Of a stretch of 64,000 nt of DNA, positions 12,544-24,500 are shown piece by piece (positions within the stretch are counted from its first letter, which is position 1; every line of letters starts with the position of its first letter). The stretch comes from Hyalella azteca. Lineage: Eukaryota; Arthropoda; Malacostraca; Amphipoda; Hyalellidae. Under the pieces are notes generated by a model. It had not been told where the DNA came from. It searched no databases and saw only the letters and a list, made by a program, of their open reading frames with translations. A program made the translations under genes and the position numbers. The stretch spans positions 124,001 to 188,000 of the forward strand of contig NW_025941456.1 in the NCBI RefSeq assembly GCF_000764305.2. The letters run 5' to 3'.

Positions 12544-15500
12544 CTGTGGAGCAAACGAGGAGCATTTTTGATAAACTTGCAATCAAATAAAAGAATTTTG
12601 AGGCTAAAAATTGAAATCTGGCCAATAAGAATTTTAAGTTTGGTTTTAACCAGAAATGTTTAAACGAAATAATTCATAGAAATAATTCGGATTATTTATG
12701 GAATATTAATGAACTTAAGACGAATATATATTGTTTAGAATTTATTAAATTATCTTTACTTCAAATATTAAGTGCTTTTAAGTTTCTTTAAAGTGCTAAA
12801 TCAACTCAGTACAAAAAGGTTAAACGTGAATTATTAGTGCAGCATACAATAATTTAACTCATAATAAAGTATGAATTTATTTAGAACGTAGAATGAATCG
12901 CGCTTGCAAACTTTATTAAACTTTAGATCCCGATAAATTTTTTAATGAATTTCATAGCTTAATATCAGCTTAATTAAGGCTATGTCTCGAGTTTCAGGGC
13001 CACCAATTGATCTTTTTGTTGAATAGAGACGCAATTGTTTGCTCTGTTATTGTACGAGTCTTGCAAATATCAATCCCTCTCCACATGATAATACGCAATC
13101 AAAATAACTTATGCGGTTTAACTGCTGTAAATAATATCATATTAAAGGTACGAGTTTTTATAATGACAATATGTCAAAACTAATTAATTTTCAATTCGTT
13201 TTGTTGCAGTTGAGTGACACGAACAGAGCCTATATGGGAACAGTGAAATTTTTAATTTTATAGATTATTTTTATTGCGACTCTCAAGAATTATTTATCAA
13301 ACACAATCTTATTAACTATTAATATATTAATAACTCCACCGTATGATGGCCGTTGAAAATCAACATAGATGCCATGTGCTAAAGACAAGCTGCACATCAC
13401 TAGTTTTAACTCGTAAATTCATTGGGCATTTTTTGTGAAGCCAGTATATTTTTTTGCAGCTGGTACATGTTTCTTGCAGCTGAGATATACGTGTTTTACT
13501 GGGATAAAATTAATAACCCGACCAGTGTCCGGACATATTGTTGTGAGTCTGTTTCCTTTGTTTGATGGTAAGATCAAACGATGGTATTTTGTAAGATGGT
13601 ATTGTATGGTATGGTAAGATGTTTGTTATGGTAAGATATTTGGTATGGTAAAAATTTACGGTAAGATGTTTGATGGTATTTTGTTGAGAAAAATTTTGCT
13701 CGATCGATTAGTGCGCTTAACGTCAAAATGACTACATGATTAATCAGGAAAAAACCTACACAATGTGCGTGGTGTTTTAGGCAGCATTACATGCACCACG
13801 AGAACGCAGGACTCAGTCGCTATTAACGCAGGCGAGAGCGATTGCTTCAGCGGGGACCAATTAGAACGTCTAATTAACGCGGGACATTAGTATTGCCTCA
13901 ATGAATCTGTTGATTGCAGAATAATAGTAATATTTTTTTTGTAGCTGATATTGTTTTTTTTTTGTGAAGCCAGTTGATTTTTTGCAGCTGGTACATGTTT
14001 CCTGTAGCTGGTATATACGTACGTGCGTCACGAGCGACAAATGTATAAGCCTGTATTTATGTTGAAGAAATTCTTTAGAGAGGGAAGAATTTTGTTAGAG
14101 ATCATCCGAAGAAGAGTTTAAAAAGTTAGATGGTGAGTTATAACTCCATGAATAATGCAGCAGTGAGAAATGCTAGCATACAATATTTTATGAATCAAGT
14201 AAAGTTGGGACAAAAATAGACTATCGAAAGTTACTTAGTAGAAGAAGTTTATAACAGCCACTCAGCACTCACCGCGCAGCATTCATCACTTACCGCGCAA
14301 CATTCATCACTTACCGCGCAACATTCATCACTTACCGCGCAGCATTCATGACTCACCGTGCAGCATTCATCACTCACCATGCAGCACTCATCACTCACCA
14401 TGCAGCATTACATCCGGGACCCGAGGGCGGGGTGACCTGCCTAGCGACGACTCGGAGACGGAGGACGACGAAGGCGGCGCATCAGCGTAACCGGGGACTA
14501 GGAAGTCCCGAACTCATCCTCATCACTCACCATGCAGCACTCATCACTCACCATGCAGCACTCATCACTCACCATGCAGTACTCATCACTCACCGAACAG
14601 CACTCATCACTCACCATGCAGCACTCATCACTCACCATGCAGCACTCATCACTCACCATGCAGCACGTGCAGCGTCACGCTGGCGGGGTCAATGGACGCG
14701 GGGGCGCACGTGTAGTTGCCGGAGTCCCGCGGCGCCGCGCGTCGGATGGTCAGTGAGGACGCGTGGCGGTCGCTGGCCACGCGCACCGCTGCGCCGATCA
14801 CGAGCCGCCCTCCCGCCGCGTGGATGAGACGCGTGCCGTCCTGGCCACGGGGAAGGGGACGTGGTCTTAATTTCGTGAAGAGGACGTGGTCTTAATTTCG
14901 TGGAAGGGAAATTTCGTGGAAGGAGACGTGCTCCTAATTTCATGGAAGAGGACGTGGTCTTAATTTCGTGGAAGGGGACGTGGTCTTAATTTCGTGGCAG
15001 GGGACGTGGTCTTAATTTTGCGGCAGGGAAATTTCGTGAAAGGGACGTGGTCTTAATTTCGTGGAAGAAGACGTGGTCTTAGTTTCGTGGAAGGGGACGT
15101 GGTCTTAATTTTGTGGAAGAGGACGCGGTCTTAATTTCGTGGAAGGGGACGTGGTCTTAATTTCGTGGAAGGGGAGGTGGTCTTAATTTCGTGGCAGGGG
15201 ACGTGGTCTTAATTTTGTGGAAGAGGACGCGGTCTTAATTTCGTGGAAGAGGACGTGGTCTTAATTTCGCGAAAGAGGACGTGGTCTTAATTTCGTGGAA
15301 GGGGACGTTGTCTTAATTTCGTGGAAGGGGACGTGGTCTTAATTTCGTGGAAGGGGACGTGGTCTTAATTTCGTGGGAGGGGACGTGGTCTTAATTTTGT
15401 GGAAGGGACCGTTGTCTTAATTTCGTGGAAGGGGACGTTGTCTTAATTTCGTGGAAGGGGACGTTGTCTTAATTTCGTGGAAGGGGACGTGGTCTTAATT

Positions 15501-18500
15501 TCGTGGAAGGGGACGTGGTCTTAATTTCGTGGAAGGGGACGTGGTCACAAAGAAATTACGATGTTTAAGGATGCATTTATTGTCGCCACTCATATTAGAA
15601 TATGATGCCTGCATGGTAACAACTGTTACCGTCAGAAGATGAAATATAAATAAATAAAACGTAAATTTATTGAGAAAACAATTGAAATCGACAAGAAAAA
15701 CTAACTTATTATAAAAGTAATCGCGTTTTTAACTAGTTAGACTTTCTTGCAACGTAGAAGTTACACTCCGCTTCACACTATCAATGTAGCTAATATCAAA
15801 GTGATGTTGTAGCCCTGACCTGATACCAGAATATGAAGCTGGGCTCCTCAACCGTGTTGTGCAGCTCACATGTTAGCGTCACTGTGCTGCCGGCACGCAC
15901 GAACTGGTCCTGAGTGCCTGAGATCACGGCTGAGGGTTCTGAGAAAAATGTAAGATATTTGTAAATTAAATTGATTAATATGTTCTATAGTAATACTTTA
16001 GTGTATTAATATAATAATTTATTATTTTTATTCAGTAAAATAAAATCCTCGATTTTCTGATCTATCGCACTCTGCATGACAGAGCCACAAAATTAATCGT
16101 TCCGATGAAACGTGATAGTATTCAAACAAGAGAAAATAAATAAATAATGAAAAGTATAATTAATGTTGTGAAATTAAATTCAACGAATAGCTCAATTAAT
16201 ATATAAATGTCCCTCTGGGTTGGTTTCTACACATTTAATTAGAAAGAATGCCTGCGAGGTGCGACAAAGATTACTCAATCACACGTCATCATCGATTGGT
16301 TATAAAGAAAATAGAAAACTCAGAGAATAACAAATAAATTATATAATAGTTTGACAACGAATTATTTTTATCTAATTCTAAAAGTTTCCCCATAAGAGAG
16401 CTAATGAATAAAGTTTATATCGAGAAAAGCCTCTGCAATCACGTCCGTCCGAGCTCTTCTTGGGGATGTTTAAACTTCCCCTGCACTTTTGTGGTAGACT
16501 TGGGGAATACAGATTACCCCTAATGAGCAGGAGGTCTCCTCACACAAAGTGGGTGTAATTATCCCCATCGCCGCTCCCAGTGCACCAATAGTCCCCAGTA
16601 AATCACCCCCATGGGGATTAGATAAGAGGATGAGAGGCTCTCTAACGCTATTTCTGAATTGCCAAGCGCTGCAAACATGGACAGTACATGTCAAGTGAAA
16701 CAGAGACATGACGAACCAACTACTCATGTTTTTTTCTTGCTGTATATTGCAAACATGGACAGAACATTTCAGTGGAAACAAAGAGATGATGAACCACGCA
16801 TTCATGTTCTGTCTGAACGCTGCAAACATGGACAGAACATGTCAGTATAAACAAGGAGATGATGAACCACGCACTCATGTTCTGACTGTACGCTGCAAAC
16901 ATGAACAGAACATGTCAGTAGAAACAAGGAGATGATGAACCACGCAGTCATGTTCTGACTGTACGCTGCAACAACGCTTCCGTGCAGTTTTCTTTTGGTC
17001 AAGCGCATTTGCGCAGTTGAGAAAATTTTCATTTTCTGAGCTTTCAGTTGAAGCAACTGTAAGAAGCGAAAAAAACATCCTGAATTTATTTTTAGAATTG
17101 AGACTGTCTTTAAAACCTTTGTTAAACATTAAAGTTCATAGCGTTCATAAAAACACATACATGCTATTGTCACAATGTTGATCAAAAATGTGAGAATTGG
17201 TGACAAAAATTGACTGGACCTGGCTTTTAGCAGCTAATTCTAATGTACACAGTTGGTCATGTGGGTTACCATAATTAATTAAAATGCATAGAGTGCTTGT
17301 TACATAGTGCTATTCGATTTCATAGATACAATGCGAAAATTCTATTCCATTAAAACTTCGGGCATCAGCTTCGTCATATAATTATACTCAAAGAGTTTCT
17401 TCATTCTAGACACTATAAAACTTACAGCCTTTACTGCAGAAAATACTTTTTTATATGCTGAGTGACACCTTCTGCGCAAATACTCAATAAAAACGTGCAT
17501 GTTATATTCATAAATCAAGATTTCTAGCTTCAATTGCATAACTTTACATCTATATACTGCATTTTTCACAAAAAAAAATCATTTTTTACTGCTCAAATTC
17601 TCATTCAGTAGAAGTAAATTATACTAATGGAGCAATTAAAATAAATCGATAACAAAACATGGCTTGGGCTCTGAGGCACAGGGTGCTGGTACATGAATGT
17701 CAGGGAACAAGTTCGTTCCCAAGACCATCTTCAGAGCTACTAAGTTCTGCAGACTTCGACTTGAGTTTAAGTTGACTTCGGATGCAGCTAGACTACGAAG
17801 AGCATGGAGAGTAATTTGCTTATGCAGGGAGGCAAACTCTATTGAATTTAAGGGAGAAGTTACTCCTGAATTCCATTTGAAATATTCGCGTTATCCAAGG
17901 TAACAATTTCAATAATTTAGTTTTAAAGCGGACTGTGTGCATGGGCTTACGATATGCGTGGATGTCATTACAATTCATCACATGTGTGAGATGCTGCTGT
18001 CAGATGTGGCTGTTCAAATAGAGAGGCGCGTGACTGCGTCGATTTAAACGCAACAGTGAAGAGATTAGAAGACGTCAGCTGGAGCCTATATTTCTGAGCT
18101 GACAATTAGCGAGATGTCAGTCTGGGGATTCAAATGTGCAGAATGGGGAAGAAGAGAGGAGGTGAGGTCGGGTGATCGTCAAAGTTTGTTCAAATTGGTT
18201 CATATTATGTAAACTTAACACCTCGGCCTGGCGCTTTAATGCTAAGTACCTCGTCGAAGTTGTGCTTAAGAGTGCCGATTGATGTAATTGAGTGACTGGA
18301 GGACCTATGTATATGCCGTTTCCTAAAAGCCTGATATCAAAATAGGTTTCCAAGATATGTTCATAAGATTATGTAATTTGGCGTTTAACGTGAAAAATTA
18401 TTTAAAATTTAGATAATCTCTGATGATCATAAATTTTTTCCCTGATCTGATGTATAAGCACTATCTTGCATGAAGTTTAGTGAGCGAGATCACCATATTT

Positions 18501-21500
18501 ATTCATTTACCCATGAAGAAATGAATAACTTTGCGTTTCTTTACGCGCATCGACCCGCATTCTGTGTGATGTGTGTGGTCTGTGTGATCTGTGTGGTTTG
18601 TGTGATCATGTATTATTCGGCGGTTATGATCGACCTCCGAACTCTTATAATGAAATGGTCGACATCTTCAATTTTGATTTAGAAATTCCTCATGAGACTT
18701 GGAGTTCCTCCAGTCTTGGTGACTTGAAAGAAATAATTTTTGCATCCTGAACTAGTACAGATATTAAAATTTTGTTTTCTTATTTTTCATTCATATCAAT
18801 CAAATTCTTATATCAGGAATTCATGCCCTCCGAAAAACTCACTTGGCAAGTTTGCTTCCCTCTGAATATAGAACGAAGGCTAACCCTTTCCCCTGATGAA
18901 AATCAAAAACGGCCTATAGGCTTCCGACGGCTGGCCAACGCTGTAGCGACACAAATGAAGATATGGTTGAGAGTGTCCGAGTGGTATTCAAAGGGGTCGT
19001 TCCAAAGTTGTGTTGCCTACAACTCTACAACAGCTCTTAACTAACCGGGGCAGTTGCTACCCAGGGCCATGCAAGTTACTGTACGTCTCGACCCATATAC
19101 CAGCGGCCGCTCCCTAACTTAAGCTTAACTTGTGGCCGCGCCAAACCACATCCGCCAAGTCGGTTCCAAGTCAGAATTCTGCTCGGGATTTTCATGGGCC
19201 TAATAAAAACTGAAGTCGTTTTGATTGGGGAAAATGAAGTAATTTCTCACGAGGAACGAGCAATTTGAAGGGGGAAATAAATTCCTATTTGAGTAGAAAG
19301 ATGAAGAGTCTTCTTTTGATGCGTCAAGCGACAATATTGTGAATAAAATCGTTGTGAAGAAAGCTGTGAATTGCAGTTAGCGACAGAATTTTCTGTTTGC
19401 GGTTTTGTCGCATGTTGGTATTAACAAAAAGTGAATACTTATTTTTATGAATCGTCAAATTATAATTTAGAAAAACTCGTTATATGGTGTGCACGAGGTG
19501 ATATTTAGAATGCAAATTTGTATGTTAGTGATTGGACAAGCGGAATGTATCAATACCTTATGAAGCTACCTTTGAAGTGGGAATTTTAGCAGCACTAAGC
19601 GATAATTAGAATGAAAATTTGTATGTTAGTGATTGGACAAGCGGAATTTATAAATACGATTGAAGTGGGAATTTTAGCAAAGATTTCTCTTGGTTTGCGT
19701 GCTGGCTAGACTTGGCAGGCACGGCACCAGGTCATCGGCTTGCCAAGATCTCATCGCCTTGCGAGCGACGGCGCGACGAGAGGCCGACATGTGAACGAAA
19801 TTATTTGCCGACCTCCGTACGCTCTGAAGCTCGGCTCTCGTCTTATTTAAAGCGTCTGAGAGAACTGAAATATTTTAGTAGCAAAACTGCAAAATTTATC
19901 AGACAATTTTGTATATTGAATAAGTTTTTTGATAAAATTTTACACTTTAATTGGTGAGCCTATGACAAGTTTGCTTCCCTAAATTCACGCCAACTGAAGA
20001 CTTGGTTCGATTTTTTAGCCCCTTTTGGTGTAACTTAATGGAGTACGAAACTGGACATGCAAAATCTATTAAATAAGCTCGGCACTCAAAAATGCTAACA
20101 TATAATAAAAAACGCTTTCCGTGAGATATATTTATTTATTTTTTGCTAACTTTATGAAACTTCCGTTCGCAGAACATTTCTGGACTTCACACTGGTTGTA
20201 AGTTGCATAAAACGTCTTCTATTGAAAACGGCCTATCCGTCATTTATTTATGCGAGTGTTACAAGACAATCTCGCTGACAGGCAACACAAGGAGCTCGTA
20301 GGATTAGCGTTAAGCTCACCGCTTAATTACGAGTTCCTTGCAAGCTTAGAACCTTTGGGCTGAGTGGAAACTTCTGCGGAATGTCGTTTGCATATCTGCC
20401 AGGGTTAATATCTTGTGTTATATATTGTCCATGTTTATTAAGTTGTACATTTATTGTGCTACGGGACGGGATGGAATGTTATGCGAGTCTAATCTTCATT
20501 TGTTTGGATTCTTATTTATCAATTTGGTTCGGGTGAAATTACCAATAAAAATAATCGAATGGCATTGCTGTGGTGTTCGTACTTGTCTTTATTAAAAGTT
20601 TTGGGCAGCAGACTGACTACTAACTTGGAATTTGTTGAGTTTCTGAACGAGTTTATCTTGAAGCCACAAACATTTATCAAGTATTTGGTATAAAATGTTC
20701 ATGTATCCCAAGATAGGCGCATATTGAAACGGAAACAATGTAACACGAGCACATAAAATGATGTAAATACGATACCGTAAAAGCTGCAATATATTTGGTG
20801 TAAATTTGAATAAATGCGATGAGTTTCTCTTTCAAAATTAGTACTTTTCTTCAATTTAGTTCCACAAATTTAATATTAGCGGAAAACTGTAAAATAATTA
20901 CACGCTGTAAAAATCTACTTCGTCGGCAAGCTGTACATTATTTTATATATTTAATATTCCATGATTATTTCACAAGTAAAAATGATGAGAAGTGCAAGCC
21001 GAAAAATTCACACACGAGTGAGCATATGTTTCATTCAAAGCACAGTTACTCGCGAGGCCTCAGCTTATTATTAGTAGCGATGAATTTGAATGCATAATCA
21101 GCTTCCAAAGTAATTAGACGAAATTTGTCTTACACTCTTACTTTAGTGAACACAAGTTTTGAAGAAGTTCCCAGTTCAAACTCCGCTTCATATGCCTCCT
21201 CACTAAAACAAAGATCACCGTTTGCTCATATCAAGTTACGTTCAAGTCTGAGCTTCATTTTAGTTTCGAACTTTCACTTCAAGCGAACGTCGAATTTTTC
21301 TTAAATAAACGAAACACTTTAACGAGTTGTCAAGTTTGCAAATGTAGACGTTTTGGTGCTCTCTCATATGAATGATCGTGAGGAGTTTGGTTAGACAAAA
21401 ATTATGACTGAATTCATTGTAAAAAGTGTGACAACTTATCTTGCTGATGCATGATAATGGCTCGTAAAGACTGCTTTTTTACCTGCAGTAGTAGATTGCG

Positions 21501-24500
21501 CAAACTTGAAGTTCTATTTATTCATGTTTGTCTAACAGTTGTGTTACACTTCATCTAAAAAATTTCGCTGAATGCAGCCATCGTCATGAAATCTAATGTT
21601 ATTTTCCGTCAATGATTTATTTATTGTTTACCAGGCTTAGGAAAGTTAGACTTGAACACAATTTTTACAGACAACTAGCGTCTGGTCCCGGAGTTCACAG
21701 TCTCCGATGGCGCCGGGTCTTCAATTTAGGCAATTTGCAGCGCTTTGAAATGTCGCGGCGCCAAACTTGGTTTGCTTCATCTCGCGTCGCGCACCCGGTG
21801 CTGGTCGTTCAAGTTTAACCAAGTAAGCAATACAAGACATATTCAAGTGGCATCACAAGTCAAACCGTAAGAAAACAAATTTCTGAAATAACTCACGATG
21901 AGACGAAAAATAATTTATGTTGTAAAATCAGTGGAAGCTGGTAAAATGAAATTTTTTTCACTGCTCAATCGAATAAAAACATTTTCAAATTTCAGTTTTG
22001 ATGTTAACGCAAGTACTTTTAGAGATAACTGCATGGAATTTTTCTACCATGCAAAGTTCAGATACATTCTATCTCGGCAAAGCAATACTAAAATATATTT
22101 TTAAACGGTTGAGACTTGGCACTCGTAGTCGCCGGCGTCCCGGAACTGGGCGTACTGGATCCGTAGAGTCCAGGACTGTGTGCCTCCCTCGTGCCAGGCG
22201 CTGAAGCGATCGTCAGCGATGAATGTGTTGCGATCCACCGTTAGGATGTGCGAGTCCCGCTTCCGGAACCACGAAACCTAAGGCAGAATATTTAAATAGA
22301 TATGTAACTATAATTATTATTATTATAATTACATAATATGTAACCATAATCACCGATCACGTGTTGCTGTTTTCTGAACTACGGTAACTACATTTGGGTA
22401 AGAAGAAGTCCTATAGATTTGTAAACTTTTCTAGGGCGATAAAATACAATTAGTAAAAAACTAAAGAAGAATAACAACCATAACGTAACGGGGTAATTCC
22501 TAACAAAGAATTCGGATTACGTTGAAATAACGTAATCCAATTTCCAAAAAAATAATTTGTATTACGATGAAAGTTACAGTAGATTTATATGTAATTCGGT
22601 CACATCTTTCCTCATCGTGCAGGCCTGACTAACTGCACTGTTGAGGAAGTCGCTAGGCCTGCCAACTTTCCATCAACACTGAACAAAGTACATCGAATAA
22701 ATTGTTGCCCTCGAAAACATTACTTAATTTTTTGAAGAGATGAAGAAAATTTATTGTTTATGTTTTTGAGAGATTAATGCCGGGTGAAAATGGTAATTTT
22801 TATGAATGTATCTGAATTTTTGCGAAAAAAGGTATCAAATGCTCGGGTCGTAAAATGAATTCTTCTAATTTATTCTAATTATTGGTGCTTGCTGTTTGAG
22901 TTAGCTTTTTCCTTTAAATAAGAAATACATCCATTACAATAACAAATAAATGCGAATAATCTCTTATCTTAAATAACAAATAAAGGTTTGTAGTTTAGTA
23001 GGCTAAACTTAATACGAACCGTGAGCTATTTACTATCGAAAGCTTGAAAGCCTTATTGAACTAAAATCCCGAAATGTTGAAGCAAATGTTGTCGTCTAAA
23101 GTCTATTTGGTACCAGTGAATAGAATTCCAAATCTGTCCTGATTTTCGCACTGGCCGTCGAAACAATAAGACTGGGTTTGACCAGCGGCCGAAAGCTCAA
23201 GAGCTCAAGAGTGTCACTCCAAACTCCAATTGACTCACAGATTTATTGCCGAGGTTTTTTATCCTGCATGGTAGGTAGGCACTGGCACCCAGTTGAGCCG
23301 TAATATTCTTCGGCGAAGACACGTGGAATGATGGAGGACCAACACCTAGAAAACTCCTGCGCTTGCACCTCACAGTTGATCTCCTATTCCGTCCGGTGGA
23401 TTGATTGTTCCACTCGTTCGAATTTATAGTCCATGTGCGTGATCGATAACTTTGTATTGCATTTCGCCGGCACCGGAGACCCTCGTGGACGTTGCTTGGG
23501 CTGAAGACACTTGGACTTTTACCCTTAGGGATGAATGGGGGCAGTTCGGTAGACATTGTCTCACTCCGGTGCAAGTTGTCTCGCAAGAAATAGTCTGATG
23601 AGCTTCCTCGAAGGCTTCCTGACAAATAAATTTGATTGAGTCTCTGATTGTGGTGGACTTCCTCATCTTGTTCTGAGTTCTGGACTTCCAAGGATCGACG
23701 TCGCTGACTGGTGATGGGTGGAATGTTTTCATAAACGGATCGTTTTCGGTCTGCATTTGAGCGCAGTGACCTTTCCAACTCAGCACCTCGTTTCTTTCTG
23801 CGACCTCTCTCCTGAGGACTGCGGTCAAGTCGACTCGCCAGGTTATTTGTCCCACCTGAAATGAAACGTAAAAAACACACGTTAAAAATTTCCAAAATTT
23901 AGCTCTGAAATATGGCGCCTCAGTTAGTTTCTCCGAACACATGATGTAATATAACGCTTAAATGCATTTTAAACATGGTTTGGGGTTCAGAGAATTATTA
24001 TTCGCGTTTCTTGACGTTACAAGCCAAAAATTCTCAATTTTAAGTTAGGCTAAAGAAACATGATTATAGTTTGTTCATTGGAACATAGATCCCTAAATGA
24101 CCCTTATGAATAATATAATGCACGAATTAATAACAAAATATAAAATTAGGATTTTATTTTAGGCGAATATTTTTCCGATAATATTTCATTAATTCCTTCA
24201 CGCAATTTAGAACAAATTCAAAAAAGTTGTTGGCGCTCGTTTTTTTCAAAGTCGGCGCGCACCATTGAAAAGGCGCATCGTTTGATCGGAACCCACTTCA
24301 ATTAGACAATAATAATTCAAAGTTTTTTGAGCAGGTTAAGTTGCTGCCGCCTTAACTTCAGTTTCAATTCTTAATTGGAATTCATTGGCTTCCATGAGGG
24401 CGGTGAGGAGACAGAAGTTTTCAAACATAAGTTTTGTGCAGAGACTTAATTTAAACTTGATAATTGCATCATCACTACTAGCAAAAGTATGATCAATTCA

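Larger units (their letters stand above)
12544..14656 (-). other. dpr: dpr intron 5
   Basis: 2.1-kb intron with the splice-site array at its donor end. Also holds a ~60-bp dispersed duplication (13433-13491 and 13963-14018, each with GCAGCTGGTACATGTTTC) and a degenerate TATGGTAAGATGTTTG repeat at 13565-13685. Confidence 0.75.
15939..22106 (-). other. dpr: dpr intron 3 (probably holds an unseen mini-exon)
   Basis: AT-rich intron between Ig1 and Ig2. It holds the 73-bp array, a ~104-bp tandem duplication at 19503-19683 and a GT-rich run at 18558-18610 (TGTGTGGTCTGTGTGATC-like). Frames of 60-92 codons (18772-19044, 20819-21097 and others) show no recognisable protein. A short exon of 3n+1 bases is expected here. 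Confidence 0.7.

Noticed and set aside
12342..12554. Minus frame of 70 codons (MLHRRASSSNATWHNQQRP)
   Set aside because: Shadow of dpr exon 6 in another frame; the EHPAAMQ frame is the family match.
14348..14827. Plus frame of 159 codons (ITHHAALITHHAAL...)
   Set aside because: It is the antisense of the 21-bp splice-site array and of dpr exon 5.
17625..17670. Phase-compatible mini-exon for the missing Ig1 strand (SPSHVLLSIYFNCSI)
   Set aside because: Acceptor and phase fit, but donor ATTA|GTATAA is weak and the residues do not follow the usual Dpr pattern; kept only as a candidate to test.
23424..23942. Minus frame of 172 codons overlapping dpr exon 2
   Set aside because: Out of frame with Ig1 (CRIKNLGNKS) and crosses the TTTCATTTCAG acceptor; a shadow of the real exon.
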